64,000 nt of DNA from contig JAQFVV010012402.1 in NCBI GenBank assembly GCA_028023455.1, positions 13,698,483 through 13,762,482 on the forward strand. The letters are read 5' to 3'. Within the stretch, counting starts at the first letter, position 1, and each line of letters begins with the position of its first letter. The notes beneath the pieces were generated by a model that was not told where the DNA came from, did not search any database, and saw only the letters and a list, made by a program, of their open reading frames with translations. A program made the position numbers and the translations under genes. Below are positions 1 to 13,511 of the stretch, in pieces. The stretch comes from Epiperipatus broadwayi (taxonomy: Eukaryota > Onychophora > Udeonychophora > Euonychophora > Peripatidae).

Positions 1-429
1 AATGATTAATAGATTTGTACTATTTTATGTGATACAATTAATTTAATATTATATAGAAGTTTATAATATCTATAATAAATATAATCTATTTCATTTTGAT
101 GTTCTTAAGTTTGGATCACTGTTTAAAGACTGGACTTATAAAATGTACTAAAAAAATCAATATAACATATACAGGTTATTGTAAGCAACAACAATAAAAA
201 ACAGTTATTGTAACTGAATCGTTACCATTTGGATTAAAAACATAATGACTAATTTGTATTTGTAAAACATACAAAAAAGAGCAATATAATATATACAAGT
301 TATTATAAGCAAAAAAAAAAACAAAACAACAACATTATTATCGTATTTGAATCATGACCATTTGGAATTAAAAACATAATGAATATATGGATAAAACTGC
401 AGAATTTTTCCAAAATAAACTAAAAAAAA

Positions 430-1815
430 AAATTAAAAGAATCTCAAAAACTGCCTGCAGCAAAAATAATATCAGAAATTCTAATATCTAATAGGATATT
501 ATACAAAAAGGTCTTTTGATCAGATTTGCCTTTCAAATAGTACTGTTCATTGAAGAATTACTGAAATAGCGGAAAATATCAAATATTGTTATACAATATA
601 TGTTAAATCAGTAATATACACTGGGATTAAAGAATTTATTGACATTACAAATTTTAAAATCTTCTAATGTTTGTCAGATATGAAAAAAAATCAAAAACTT
701 CATGGTAATTTTTACTTTGCCAACTTCGTCATGTCATTCAACAAGAGGAGAAATATTCAACAATAAAAATATATGTATGCATCAAACAAGCTTGATTAGG
801 AGACTTGTATAAGCGTAAATAGAACACAACCTGAGATTGATTCCAAAAAGGACTTGATTCAAGAATTCAAACTATTGCACCAGATGCAAAATTGACACTT
901 ACTGCATACACAGAGAAGTTTTGGTTACACATATGAATGCTTACAGACCTAAGAAAAGGTTTTTATGAAACTTTAAAAAAACCATAAATTCCAATAAAGA
1001 CTGTTATCTCAACTTTGAACAAAAATAGCAAAAAAATCATATATAATTTCTTTTCTATACGGATGTTATTTGGCTTTCTTATGATAAAATTCCTGTTTAA
1101 TTATTTGAATTTTAAAGTGAAGTTTTTCTATATGAAAATGTTTGAAAAAACATCAACATAATTGGAATTATTTCATATTCCTGATAAATAAATTTACTGT
1201 ATTAAATAATCTTAATTTGTCTTTATAACGCAAAGGAATTTTTATATTTCATGTCTAAAATAAAATAAATGTCATAATGATAAAAATAAATTTATGGTAA
1301 AAGTGAGTTAGTAATTGAGAATTTTCTGTATTTCCATTTTCTTCATGAATTGCTCACAAATTCAAATAAATACATTTTGTGATGATTATGTGAAAATTAC
1401 TATATGAAGCATTTAGAATATTTACACATGAATCTAGAAAAGTATTTCTCTGAATTTGATATTAGTATTGAGTGAATATCAACAAATCTATGCCAGTAGG
1501 ATTGTCACCAATAGAAGACCAACTTTTAGAACTATTCCTAAATAATAAAAACAATAAGAATAGATTTATTATCATTTTAGCTCCAAGTACATAATAAATT
1601 TCGTGGATTATCAGACGAAGAACGAAGTTTCATTTTTCCATTTCCAAGTTCAAATCTGCATAAAGTTGAATTTTCAGCTCTTAATGGATAATAGAATGAA
1701 CTACATTATAAATGTCAAACCATATCTGAGATTGAAATTAACAACTACAGATTCAAATTTTATTCTATACCCAAACAATTTTGCTCCTTTCATTTTTAAC
1801 TTAAATAAAAATGTA
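430..1815 (+). pseudogene. Decayed hAT-superfamily transposase (ZBED5/SCAND3-like)
   Basis: No intact frame remains, but pieces of a transposase of the ZBED5/SCAND3 type of hAT can be read across frames. Around 528-584 the peptide CLSNSTVH, a stop, then RITEIAENIK resembles the segment before the first catalytic Asp in these proteins. Around 1700-1780 NRMNYIINVKPYLRLKLTTT resembles the C-terminal hAT dimerisation region. Between them, near 1490-1560, SPIEDQLLELFLNN fits the expected spacing. Intact proteins are about 600 residues, and this 1.4-kb stretch is deleted and full of stops. The active protein would cut and paste hAT DNA in the nucleus; this copy cannot. It lies downstream of exon 4 of the minus-strand gene, in that gene's next intron or beyond its end. 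Recognition is from memory of the family. Confidence 0.5.
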
Positions 1816-1995
1816 TAATTTGTACTAATTTTGTTTTATTAAAAATAAATTATATTTTTTGTTTACACATACATCTAAATCCAAAGAAGTAGACATTCAA
1901 AATTAAATATAGTTTATTTTATTTATTTATTTATTTATTCTGATAACAGCATTTGGTAATAATAAAAATTTAAAAAAGAGTACATAGATATATTT

Positions 1996-2297
1996 TTATA
2001 TTGGACTATTTCCATCATCTAATATAAAAATCTAAGGACCCAGGTTCGAATGCCATACCTGTACTGTCACTGGTTAGGCCAGCAACACGTGAAGAAGAGG
2101 GGAGAATAATACCTCTCAAAACGTTGTGCATATACTAACCTATTTAATGTGCTATTACTAACAGTTGAATGTATTTGGAATATTTAAATAAAGTTATAAT
2201 TTTTCTAAAGACATTCAATACACATATTAGATGATGGAAATAGTCCAATATAAAAATATAACTAGAACACCATCATCACAAACCTTCAGGAAAACAC
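1996..2297. mobile_element. 302-bp insertion with 17-bp target duplication, inverted arms and a B-box-like site
   Basis: The direct repeat agtacatagatatattt occurs exactly at 1979-1995 and 2298-2314 and brackets this segment, as expected for a retrotransposed insert. Inside are 37-nt exact inverted arms (1989-2025, overlapping the left repeat, and 2224-2260). GGTTCGAAT at 2043-2051 resembles a polymerase III B box. A hammerhead-like core lies at 2089-2122 (GTGAAGA, AGAGG/CCTCT stem, CAAAACG). A long target duplication together with inverted ends is unusual. It may be a small non-autonomous Penelope-like or SINE-like element. Confidence 0.6.
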
Positions 2298-2555
2298 AGT
2301 ACATAGATATATTTGAAATTTGAGAAATACTGAAGTAAAATATCACTTTGTATATTTTAAAGCATTAAGATGATAACGTAACAATGTCTAACGTAACAAT
2401 GTCTTAGTAAAAATATGATGCACATATCATTAAAAGCTAATAAAAATATTTAAATATATATATTATTTAGTTACTATATAATATCATACTTGCTAGTTAA
2501 ATGAGCGAATAGAGGATGCTTAAATGATTATTAAATATATATACTAATATCTTAC

Positions 2556-2592
2556 CCAAAAATTGAAGAAGAGACACTATCAAGAAGACTTC
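2556..2592 (-). CDS. Exon 4 of cysteine-rich secretory protein gene
   Basis: This is a 37-nt internal exon. On the minus strand it follows a long pyrimidine tract ending in cacag and is followed by the consensus donor gtaag. With the single G carried from exon 3 it reads in frame as G-SLLDSVSSSIF-G, leaving two bases (GG) for the next exon. The peptide lies directly after the cysteine module and contains none of its cysteines. From memory, a Pro-Gly-Ser then Asp-Ser-x-Ser-Ser-Ser pattern also follows the cysteine cluster in histidine-rich calcium-binding protein, which supports the assignment despite the small size. The exon completing the protein is not found in the remaining 2.5 kb, so the gene probably runs off the left edge. 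Confidence 0.6.
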
Positions 2593-3884
2593 CTGTGAAA
2601 AAAAAAAAAAAATTAGCAGAAAATGATTTAACAAAATCAAAATTTAAAATGATTTAACAAAATTATAATTTTTTATTCTTTACCAACTCAAATTTTATTT
2701 TTAAACTCAACAATAACTGTTATGAAAAACTTGAATCATCCATAATAATGAAAAACACATTTGTATTGGGAATTTATATATTCATATAAATAAAAGAATA
2801 TTGATCTAAATAGGCAAATTATTATTTAATATTTCACCAGGAATCATTTTATTAGGAAACTAGAGCTAAATGATAGAAATGATCAACTACTTCTAGTTTG
2901 AGAAAAGCTAATCCCTGGCTGAAATATTAAACAGCACACTTTATATTTAAATAAGTATTCTGCTTCTACATATATATATATACACACACACACTTTAATT
3001 AGTTTTATATTATAGATATTATATACATGTAAGTTTGAGTGTACATAAGTTCAGTTTGTATTAAAAATAATACTTAACAATAGATATTTAATTATTAGGA
3101 CTTAAATCAAATTAATGAAGTGAAATAGTCAATCAGGCAACATATAAAGAACACATATAACACAAATCAAATATTTATTATTAAATATAAATATCATTCT
3201 AATATTTTAAATAAGTTGAAATAAATTGATAACTTATAAACAACATATGTTTTATTATAATAGAATAAAAAATTCTCAGAGAAATGTCATTAAAAAAATT
3301 AATTTTTATAATAGGATCAACTTTAGACAAATCTAATTATTAACAATATCAATAATTAAGGCTTTTCTATTAAAAAGGGCATTTTAGTAATTTAGAATTA
3401 ACAATTTTTACATACAATCTATAAATATAAGTGTAATGCATTAATTATTTTAAAATAAAAGTTTTACAGGAATAGCACAAAATGATCTAAAATATTTTTC
3501 CATACTATATTCACTATACTGATTTAAATGATAGTAAAAAGTTTTAATATAAACCCTCTAAAAAAAAATTAATTAAAATAGTTTTTATATTTTGTTTTTA
3601 TAACACATATCAAATAGACTTGTTTTTCAGAAAATTAATTTATATTAAAAAATGTATCTGAGTTAAAGAAGAAAAATGTAGAACTCCATTTTTTTGTGAA
3701 TTATGTGAAATACAAACCTCTAAAATAAACATTAATTAATATTTATTAAAGAAAGAGAAAAAACAATGAAATGCAATAATATGATAGTCCATATTTTAGA
3801 TTGATAAAAACATTTAGACTGTATGAGCAAGAAGTTTATTTATGAAGCTACAAATGAGTCAAATAAATAAATCTGCACTGGATA

Positions 3885-4445
3885 TAAATGAGTGCACTAG
3901 ATAGGGATTTATCCACTGATCACTCTGCCTTGCACTGAGTGGCACTACTGTATGGAGAGTTTTGCCTGTTTAATAACAGTTATGAACAAGCATAGATATG
4001 GTGATCATGTGATGTTTAGTGGTTTAATACCAATCCTGCCTAATAGGATAGTAGTGGCTATGGTACTGAACTGAGTTCAGACTTATATGACTATATAAGC
4101 TAATGAGCTTGGATTGAGAATATTATTGCCTTTTCAATTTTATTCTCATAGTTTTGTAATTGAGATAAAAGGTGGCTTTTGGAGTGTTGCATTACATTCT
4201 AAGATCTAGGTGCAGTGCTCTCAGATCCAAGGCTCCTCACTGACGAAAGCCACAAGCTAGAAACTAGTCTGGGGATGTAGGATGAATAGGCCATAGATAG
4301 GGGTTTTATGCACAAACCTTTTGGCATCCATTGATTACTCTGGCTTGCACTGAGTGGCACTATTGTAGGGAGAGTTTTGCCTGTTTTAATAACAGTTATA
4401 AGCAAACGTAAGAAATTATGATCATGTGATATTTAGTGATTCAAT
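3885..4445 (-). repeat. Family A repeat, minus orientation, partial copy plus longer copy in tandem
   Basis: A shortened unit (3885-4035) is followed by a longer unit (to about 4445) in the same orientation. Both contain the family landmarks gagttttgcctgtt, aataacagttat and gatcatgtgat. The longer unit has the hammerhead-like core CTGACGA (4240-4246), then AGC-CACAA-GCT able to form a short stem, then GAAAC (4260-4264). The family recurs at 13.5, 17.0, 47.3 and 51.4 kb. It encodes nothing recognisable; short ORFs across it are repeat sequence. Confidence 0.75.
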
Positions 4446-5221
4446 TATATAGTAAAATAAAAAATTCAATTAATACAAGATTAAAACAACATATTGAGAT
4501 AAAAGATCTATATATATACCTACAATAGCAACAGGTCATCATTTTGACAAAGAAAGTAAGAAAAATTAAAGAAACTATAATAATTAAAAAAATTAAACTA
4601 AGTTTAAATAAAAATTTTGTTATAAAAGCTTTATTAATTTAATAAAATAAAAACAATAATATAAATTCGTAATAATAATAAAAAGTATAAAAAAAAGGAA
4701 ATAGTTTTAAAAATAAATATAGAGGGAGTTATAATATAGAGTAAAAATAATTTAAAAAGTTTATAATGGGTTGTTAGAGAAAGTGGATAAGTAATCTAAA
4801 TAATATAAAAATTAAAAAATCAAAAACTAAGAACATGAATTTATATTTAATTAAAAAGAAATTAAATAAAATAATTATACATAAAATAAAAATTAAGAAA
4901 CATAAAATTAAAAAATAATAAATATAAAATTGATCATTTAAATATATAAACAAAATAATGTTAATATCTGGTAATTAATGAATATATTCACAGAAAAGAC
5001 ACTTTTTTAATATTCAGCTTTATTACTGCTTAGCAGGCTTTTAATATATTCAATATATCATATTCATAATAGGTGAATTACAAAATAATATTATAATTAA
5101 TATTAAGTATATCAAACATAAATTTAAAATCAAATATGTAATAGTTTTATATACTTCTAATTAAAATAAAAATTATATATGTTTTTAGGCATAATTATAA
5201 TATGTAGTTTTTCTGTTTAAT

Positions 5222-5335
5222 TCACCATCATCAACATTTTCAATCATTATCAATCACTGTAGAATGAAGGTCTCTCCAAATTCAATCCATATTATCTGAT
5301 CTCCAACCTCTCTTCTTCACATTATGTGTATTTAA
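5222..5335 (-). mobile_element. Probable 3' tail of an RTE-type LINE
   Basis: The stretch starts with a degenerate caccatcatcaac run and contains gaatgaaggtctctcca. On the minus strand this is a segment ending in TGATGATGGTG-like trinucleotides, the form of many RTE-clade LINE 3' ends (a conserved gagaggccttcg-like box before a short microsatellite tail). Only about 110 bp survives and there is no coding region. The clade assignment is from memory of similar tails in other invertebrates. Confidence 0.35.
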
Positions 5336-6059
5336 ATATTTTTCTAATTCTGACAAAGACTAGTGGACAGCTGAAGCTTAAAGAAAAAAAAATTAAATAA
5401 AATGTAAAAACAATATGTTGCATTGAATAAAATTAAATTGAAGGAATTTTTAACTGTATTTGTTAATAAAATCAATGCATACAAATTAGAAAGAAAGAAT
5501 GTTAATAAACATATTATATTTGTCAAACTAGTATTCATTTAGGTATGTCTTCTAGAAATAATTTCATTCAATATGGTCTGAGGACTTCATGACTTTCTTG
5601 ACTTACATTAGAAATAACTTACTAATTGGTCATGAGAATAAAATAGAAAAAAAAAGAATGAAAAAGAAAAAAAAAACATCCATGTGAGTATTTACTATTT
5701 TTGTTATAGCTTTGATAAATACTGTTATTATGCTATTTTTTAAAGTATTACTGCCTGAACTCAAAATATAAAGACTAGGACTTGAAATTCAATCTCAATC
5801 ATTTTCCAGATTCTGGAAAAACCTAGTGACATCAATTAAACTAAACAGCTACTACACAAGTACTAAATTAGCATTATCTTATTGAATCTTATCTCCAGAA
5901 TTCCAAAAACTCATTTCAAATTACATTTGGTAGTTTCTGATACAATATGAATGTGTATATATATTATAATGGATAAAGTAGTTTGATATGTAACTTCACT
6001 AAAAGGCACCACTAGATAATAAATCTACATGGTTTTAGATTAGAATATTCAGAAGAATA

Positions 6060-8630
6060 AAAGTAATAAAAAAGTGAGAATTAGTAAAAGTGTAAAAGAG
6101 AGAAAAAAAGCATGCAGAGAATATAAGTGTGCTATTAAGAACAAAGAATGTGAAAAAGATATTAATGTTAAACAGGAAAAGTACTTAGAAAAAAAAAGTT
6201 GGCTAAAATAGATAATTATAGAGAGAGAATGAAATTGAATAGTAAATTGTTGGAGGATATTAATAAAAGTGGAAGAGATGGAAGTAAAAAATTTTGGAAA
6301 TACATTAAAAGAAGGAATGTAGGGGAGAGAGAGATAGTATTACTAGATGATGTGGGAATAGAAAGTAGTTCTAGAGAAGAATTAGAAATAATATTAAATA
6401 AGTGTGGAATAGATATAGAAAAGATATTATATGTGAAGGACAGAGTGATAGCAAACATAAAGACATATAGTAATGGTAATATTATATTTAGAGAAAATGA
6501 ACTGAATCAGGCAGGAAAGAAATATGAAAAGTGAAAAGGCAAGAGGTTTAGATGGATAGGGAGCAGAGATGGTAATGAATTTAGGCATAGGGCAAAAGTA
6601 AAATTATTATCATGTTTCAATACAATGGCACAGAAGAAAGATTTTCCACATAGCTGGAGTAATATAAGAGTAAGGCTATTATTTAAAGGAAAGGGTAAAG
6701 ATCATAGAAAGTTAAACAATTATAGATCGATAGCGGCAACATCAGTTTTATATAAAGTTTTTCATATATGGTAGCTGGAAGAGTTGCGAAATGGATGAAA
6801 AAAATAATATAGTGGGAAAAATGCAAGGAGATTTTTGATCAGATAGGTATATAGGAAATAGTTTATTTGTAGTTACACAACTTATAGATATGAGTAGGTA
6901 TACAGGTAGACAGTTATATATGGGTTTTATAGAGATAGAGAAGGTGTATGATAGAGTAAAGAGAAATAGATTATGGGTAAGTTTAGTAAATTTGGGAACG
7001 GATGGAGCTTTAGTGGATATTATTAAGAAATTATATGAAAATAATTACTATAGGTATCAATTAGGGAATATAGAATCAGTTAAAGTTAAAAGTGGGGTAG
7101 AACTAAGGCAAGGATGCTCTATGTCACCTACTTTGCTTTTGTTGTATTTGAGAGAAATGGAGAGATAAATAGAAAGACTAGGAAGAGGGACAGAGATACC
7201 ATTAATAGGTGGCAAGGGAGTATATACATTATCGGGTCTTTTATTTACAGATGATGTCTTTTTATGCACAGAAAGAAGGGAAGATATGGAAGTTATGCTG
7301 AGGACATGCACAAGAATGGATAAAGAGATGGGATTAAGTTTAGTGAAGAAAAATCAAAAGTAATGGTGATTAATACTGGGGAGAGAAAAGACAAATAATT
7401 TTTATTGGGGGATATAAAGTTAAGTGTGATGAATAAATATAACTAAAGTTAAGTGTGATGAATAAGCATAACTATTTGGAAATTGTCTTAAGCAGAAAAA
7501 TTGCTTGAATGAATGGGAGAAAAAATTGATAAATGAAGTAAAGAAAAGGGATTGATAAAGAAATTAACTGTGTTTTCCTATAATAAATATGATGTAGCTA
7601 GGAATATATAAAAAGGAGTGGCAGTAGGAGAGTTAACATATGGGAACGATGTGTTATGTTAATAAAGGGGTAATAGATTACTTGGAAAAAGTACAAAGAG
7701 ACGTAGGAAGACATGCACTAGATGCAGATGTGTGAATGGCAAAGGAGGCAATTCAAGAAGAAATGGGATGATCAAGTTTTTATATGAGAGATGCAAAAAG
7801 CAACATGAAAATGTTCGGTAGATTGCAGTTTATGGATAATAAAAAAATAGCCAAAATAGTATTTAACTGGGTTATGAATAAAGGGCAGATAACAAAATGG
7901 GTGAAAACGGTAATGCGGTAAGCAGAAGATTTGGATAAAGAATTTATGTCAGTATACTTATACAAATGATGGGATGATTATGTTAGGAGAATTGTTGAGT
8001 GTTATAGTGGTATGAAATGGGATGGAAGAATAGATGCATTAATAAAGAATAGGGAATTGAAGAGATGGAGAACTAGTATGGAGAGTAAAAAGAGTTTAAA
8101 TATATATAAAAGTAAATGGAATATTGGGTGTGAGTTAATTTATGATAATAGCAAGGAAAGTATTTACTATTTAAGGTTCGAATGGGATCTTCAGCAACAG
8201 GGGATTATACACGTAAGTGGAAAAATGCAGGTTGTTTAGTCTGCAAGTTGTGAAAGGAAGGCACAGAAAATATTAGGCATTTGTTAATTGAATGTAAATG
8301 TCTGAAAGCAGAAACAATACAAATAATAAAATTGTGGAAGAATAAATATAAGCAAAGTGATTATACAGAAAGTGAGTTATTGATTTTTATGCTGGGTTTG
8401 GGAAAGGATAAGGGGGATTTAGATATAAAGGCCATGGAGTTACTTTGTCATGTTGTGGAAATGGGATGGAACAGGATATGGGTAAACTTTGGGTAGCGAA
8501 TGGAAAGGGAAAGTAAAATGGCTAATAGGTTTCTCTGGGCATAGTTGCTGAGAGATTCCTGACTCCATATAAGAAGTCACAGTGCATCGTATCAGATCAT
8601 GCCTCTTTCTTATACTAAATTATTATTTAA
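6060..8630 (+). mobile_element. Broken non-LTR retrotransposon (LINE) with reverse transcriptase and zinc-knuckle remnants
   Basis: Successive frames carry ordered parts of a LINE ORF2. The region before the polymerase domain includes DINKSGRDGSKKFWKYIK (6258-6311). The fingers/palm contain IEIEKVYDRVKRNRLWVSL and VELRQGCSMSPTLL (6930-7140). The catalytic box reads FTDD (7244-7255), where F/Y-A-D-D is usual. The C-terminal part has a Cys-x-x-Cys and HLLIEC knuckle (about 8240-8300). Reverse transcriptase would copy the element's RNA at the target site. Many stops and frameshifts, an absent endonuclease N-terminus and an Ala-to-Thr change in the active site make it dead. Codon use is A-rich. 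The arrangement resembles Jockey/I-group LINEs but the clade is uncertain. A related copy lies at 27.0-30.3 kb. Confidence 0.85.
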
Positions 8631-11600
8631 TATTTTTAACTAATGAAAGTAAATTCCAATAAAAAAAGTTAGGTTTACTAGAAAAGTCACACACACAAAT
8701 GTTGAGAAGCCATAAATTATAAAAGAAATTCTAATTAATAACAAATCCTGGAGAAAAGGTACAAGTTTACCTAGCATAAGTCCTACTTATTTAGCATATC
8801 AATAATTTAGAATTTTATTCAAATTAGTAATCAATTAATGAACAATAATAAAATAAACAAAATCTATATTTAATAAACAAAGTTGCAACAGTTATTAATA
8901 TTAAAATTCATATACCAAAATCAACCAATATACACATGATTGACAAACCAAACCAAGCCATCATTGATATAAATAATTAATAATCCACCAACCTATACTC
9001 TGATCACTTACAAAATGAAACAATGCATGAAATGCCTGTTAAAGATAAGATAAACTTAAAACTATAATATTTAAAGTAATGGCATTAAGAGCAACTATTC
9101 TTAAAACCACATATATATTTGAATAATATCAATAATAATTCATTGTATAGTCATATTTATTAAAATATAATGACATTACCCATGCTCTTATAAAAGTATT
9201 TATTACAACTAAGTCATAAAAATGAAGCCATAAGAAATTTACAACTGGAACTAATATCAATCGAAACTCATTCTATTACATAATATTCAAACTACCAATA
9301 CATGCAGTATTGGCCAATTCCCATATATAAAATAAATACTCATTAATAATTAAACATCATTATAAATTTAAAATTATGAATAACTATCATTAAATAACAA
9401 AGATTATATATTTTACAATGTGCATCAAAATATGAAAACAATATATTTTCATAACTAATAACAAATTATTATTATTCAAATTTATACCATATTTTATAAC
9501 ATATAATAAGTGAAAATAATAATTTAAATACATATTTTCTTATAAATTTATACACTGTTTAAAACTGATAGCAAATTAATACTGTAGTATTTAATAATTA
9601 GTAGTAAAAGGAAAAATATCAGAAAGTTTATTTAAAAAAAAAAAAAAAATGTCATAAAAGAATTATAAATTGATTTTACTTATTGTGTTTTATTTTCCAG
9701 TAAAAGTTATGTTTTCCTTTGGCAATTGATTGAAAAAGTGGTAAAGCATTAAACTAGAAAAAGATGATTTTGTCCATTATGGCGATCCATTTTTAAATAT
9801 ATAAACATAAGACAGGCCTGAACGAAGTTAAAAAAAATAATTTTGCAACAGTTAATGATTTAAGAAGTATTGCTATTCATTGTTGATGAAGAAGAATAGA
9901 TTATCCATTTAGAAATCCATTTATAGAGCTTAAAATTTTATTAGTATTTCATGATCAATCCGTTTTACTAGAAATTATTCTTGGCAAAAAAAACCCAACA
10001 GAATAGTAAATCATTCTGCAGTTTATAATTTAGAATATTTAATAAAAAAAATTACACCAGTTTTTTACAGATTAATATTTTAAATAAAACAAAATTGATT
10101 TCATTACAAAATAATATTTTGTACAATTATAAAATACAATATTTTTTTTTAAATTATGGTTTAATAAAATGAACTTTTATGAATAAAGAGTGCATAATGT
10201 TTTTTTAATAATAATAATATTTTAAACAAACTACCACATTTTTTTTGAAATCATTAAATAAAATTTATTTTCTACACATTTTTTAAAAATTATACACCAA
10301 TGAAATATATTCCTATGGAATATATCATTTCAATATATATATAACCCCAAAACTATTTTATTTACATCATATAACTGTGAAAACATTAAATATATATATA
10401 TATATATATTGCAATGATGTGAACAGAACCTGAAAGATGGTCTGGTCATTTAGCAATATATTGATGAAATGATAAGGGTTTATTGAATTATTAAAAATTG
10501 TTATTGAATATGCAGCCAACATTTGGGACTGCCTGGAACTCAATCCATAAATGCCACAACATCTGGATAAATAAATGGATCAGTGCATCAATTAAATAGT
10601 ATTCTTTTAGAATGCGCATGTATTTATGAGCATGTATGATACGTATTGTTTGGATTAAATAAAGTAAGAAAGAAGTAGATGAAACTTTTTAAAATAAATG
10701 TAAAAAAATAAATTTAATTCATGTAATATTTTTTTAATGAAAAAAAAAATTACGATAAATTTAAGCTATATACCTATATTTTTTTTTTTAAAAAAACTTA
10801 ATTAAACTTGTAAATAAAAAAATTGAATCTATAAATCTATTATACAATAATAATTGAACAAAAAACATTAAAAAAAAAAACAGTAATCTATTATTCAATA
10901 TTAATTTTTTTTAAATTTTTTAAAATTCTTTGAAAAATTTAATAAAAGTATGATGAGCATACATTATTGAATTGGGTATTTTAAAAAAAATGTGTCCAGA
11001 AGTTGCTAGCAAAGAGAATGATACAATTAAAAAGAACTTGTTCAATTATATATATATTGGTGTCATGGAAAAAAATGTGTCATCAAATATAAATCATGTT
11101 AAAAGAATTAAAAATTCTTTATTCATAGCTAGTTAATTTGTGAAAAAACTACATAATATGCACACAGCTATTTCTTGAGCTATCCAACAATTTGATCCAT
11201 AAATATCACAACATCTGACTAAATTATAACTTGTCTGTGCCTATGAAGAATATGAATATCCATTATTGTATGCAACTCGATATTTAAGAAAAGAATAACA
11301 AATTACCAGCTAAATAACTGGATCAATGGAAGAATAAAAGATATCGCAGATTATGGTCATATTGATCCATAATGGAATTCTATAAGTATACAATTAATAT
11401 AATGCTAGTTATAAACCATGGTAAAACATTTCCTTTTAAAACTTTTTTAAAAAAAGTCTTAATAAATACATATTTTTTAATTTATTTATTGTTTTTTTTA
11501 AAAATACATATTGAATTTTATGAAAAAAAAAAAATATTAGTAGTTTTTTAACTTTCTTTTTTTTCTGTATGCATGTGTTAATTTAATCATTTCATTCTGA

Positions 11601-12174
11601 AATAACTTTCTGTATATGTGAAATAATAGTACAATGTAAATAAATTGTTGTTATTAATTTTATAAAATTCAACATGTCAATGCTGCTTTATATCTCAGAT
11701 TTCATTTCAAATATTCATTCTAGCAATTATAGTTCCCATGTTGATAGAAAATTAGAGAAAATGCTGAATATTATCTGAGACTGGAGGAAAGTTAGGGAGA
11801 TTGAGTTATTTCATTCAAAAGATTTGTTTTTACATGAAAAAGTATAATTCTAATAAAGGCTGTGAACACATTAATTAATTAATTAATTATAAATAAATTA
11901 CTTCTGGATAGGAATTTCAAACCTTAAAATTGATTTTGAGGAAGTGATTTGGAAATATAATCCATTTTAGATTTAATCATCATCATCATTATTTACTTTC
12001 TGTATAACTGTGTAAAGGATGAGACTAATTAGTTATATTGAAAGTCATTCCCTTCAGATTATTGGCACTATATATAGAGAGACATAAGAGAAAATATAAT
12101 GCAAAAAAATTGGAACCATTGTGCATAGTGATATTTTAAATAATGGTATTAAGTAACCACAAAATAATACAAAG

Positions 12175-12270
12175 TTGTCAAACGTTGATAGCCGAGAGGT
12201 CAGCACAGCCGCCTTGCAAAGCAGTTGCTTGCAGGTGGTTGTTGCAGGTTTGCTTCCGGCCGATGCTGTT
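12175..12270 (+). repeat. tRNA-derived SINE, copy 1
   Basis: It begins gtcaaacgttg and has an A-box-like GATAGCCGAGAGGTCAGC and a B-box-like GCAGGTTTGCTTCC at tRNA-like spacing. The anticodon-loop position reads CTTGCAA. Similar copies at 15.3, 33.4, 34.2 and 45.1 kb share these landmarks. The D-arm and the long region between anticodon arm and B box resemble class II (Ser/Leu) tRNAs. It is not a functional tRNA because the acceptor arms do not pair. Such elements are transcribed by polymerase III and moved by a partner LINE. Confidence 0.75.
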
Positions 12271-13511
12271 GGTGATCAAAACAGGTATTATTTCATTTAT
12301 AATTTTGCTGCAATTAAATTCATTACAACTGGTAATGGTTGTTTCCATCATTTTTCATTCATTTGTAATCCAACACTATTTTGGATAACTAAAAATTATT
12401 TGACATGAAAAAGATAGCTTTATTTATATTTCAATAGAGGATTAATTTCAGTGTTGGAGAGGTTATCTCTATAGTCTTCTATTTTCACCCTTCTATATTA
12501 TATGTAAAAAAGTGAAGATTTACAAAAGAAAAAAATAATTTTTTTTCTATCTCTCTCTCCCTGTAAATCAATATATATTTTTTGGATATTATTATTATTA
12601 TTTATGATTTACCAGATTAAGGACTAGAATGCATTTGATACATATTTCAACAATACTAAGCTACTGTAAATTGTAATTCAATATAAATCAACGAATATTA
12701 AAGAATATAAATTTTTTTTTTTTTTTAAAAAAGAAGAATATAATGCATCTATTCAAATTTTATGATATATATTTAACATTTATGATATAATACTGTTAAT
12801 ATCTGTTTTGTTATTTAATAAATTGTTATTGTTATTAATATATTCTATTCTCAATTCTAATTCTTGTATGTATATATATATTTTATTGTGATAGATTTGT
12901 CTATAAAAAAAATTAATTATATGTGATTATAATCATCACCACCGACATAATATTCAATCTTTACAGTTACATTTTTAATAAACTAATCTGAAAATTTGTT
13001 TCCATTATGTATTAAACAACCTGACATGAAACCAGGATTGATTGATTATCATTATAGCTACACAAACAAAATCCCAACTTCCATATTATTATATAAAATA
13101 GTCCACTAATATGTGATCAAATATATAGGTGTAATGACTTTCAGTTGTATAAAATGTCATCCCAATTTGGGACAAAATAATGATTAAATCCTTATAGTTA
13201 TCTGCTACACAAAAGCAGTCATTATAAAACTTGATCAAATACAAATCCAGTATCTAAAGAGATGATAATTGCATATAGAATAAATAAAAGTAAAATAGTT
13301 TTGTATATATATGGAGTGATAGCTCAGGTTATATAAAACAAACTATGAAATATATTTCAATATTCCCATAATTTACAGAGAAATAATTTGGTATATATTT
13401 ATGAATATTAAAGAATACTTATTAAATCATTGTTTTTAATGAAGAAAGGATCAATGAATATGTGATAGATGTGTCTACTCAAACTATATTATTGTATGTA
13501 TTTAATAAATT

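Noticed and set aside
1462-1537. A possible last exon of the cysteine-rich gene: acceptor ttattatttag, in-phase frame of 24 codons and a stop.
   Set aside because: The phase fits exon 4, but the same bases on the plus strand fit the decayed hAT transposase in order and spacing, and the encoded tail (IDLLIFTQY) has no family support.
6216-6458. Minus-strand ORFs of about 80 aa inside the LINE (6216-6458, 7057-7311, 7780-7965).
   Set aside because: They are complements of the A-rich plus-strand LINE frame, which carries the recognisable reverse transcriptase motifs.
12175-12270. A functional tRNA gene.
   Set aside because: A- and B-box-like blocks are present but acceptor arms do not pair, and there are several diverged copies in the window, as for a SINE.
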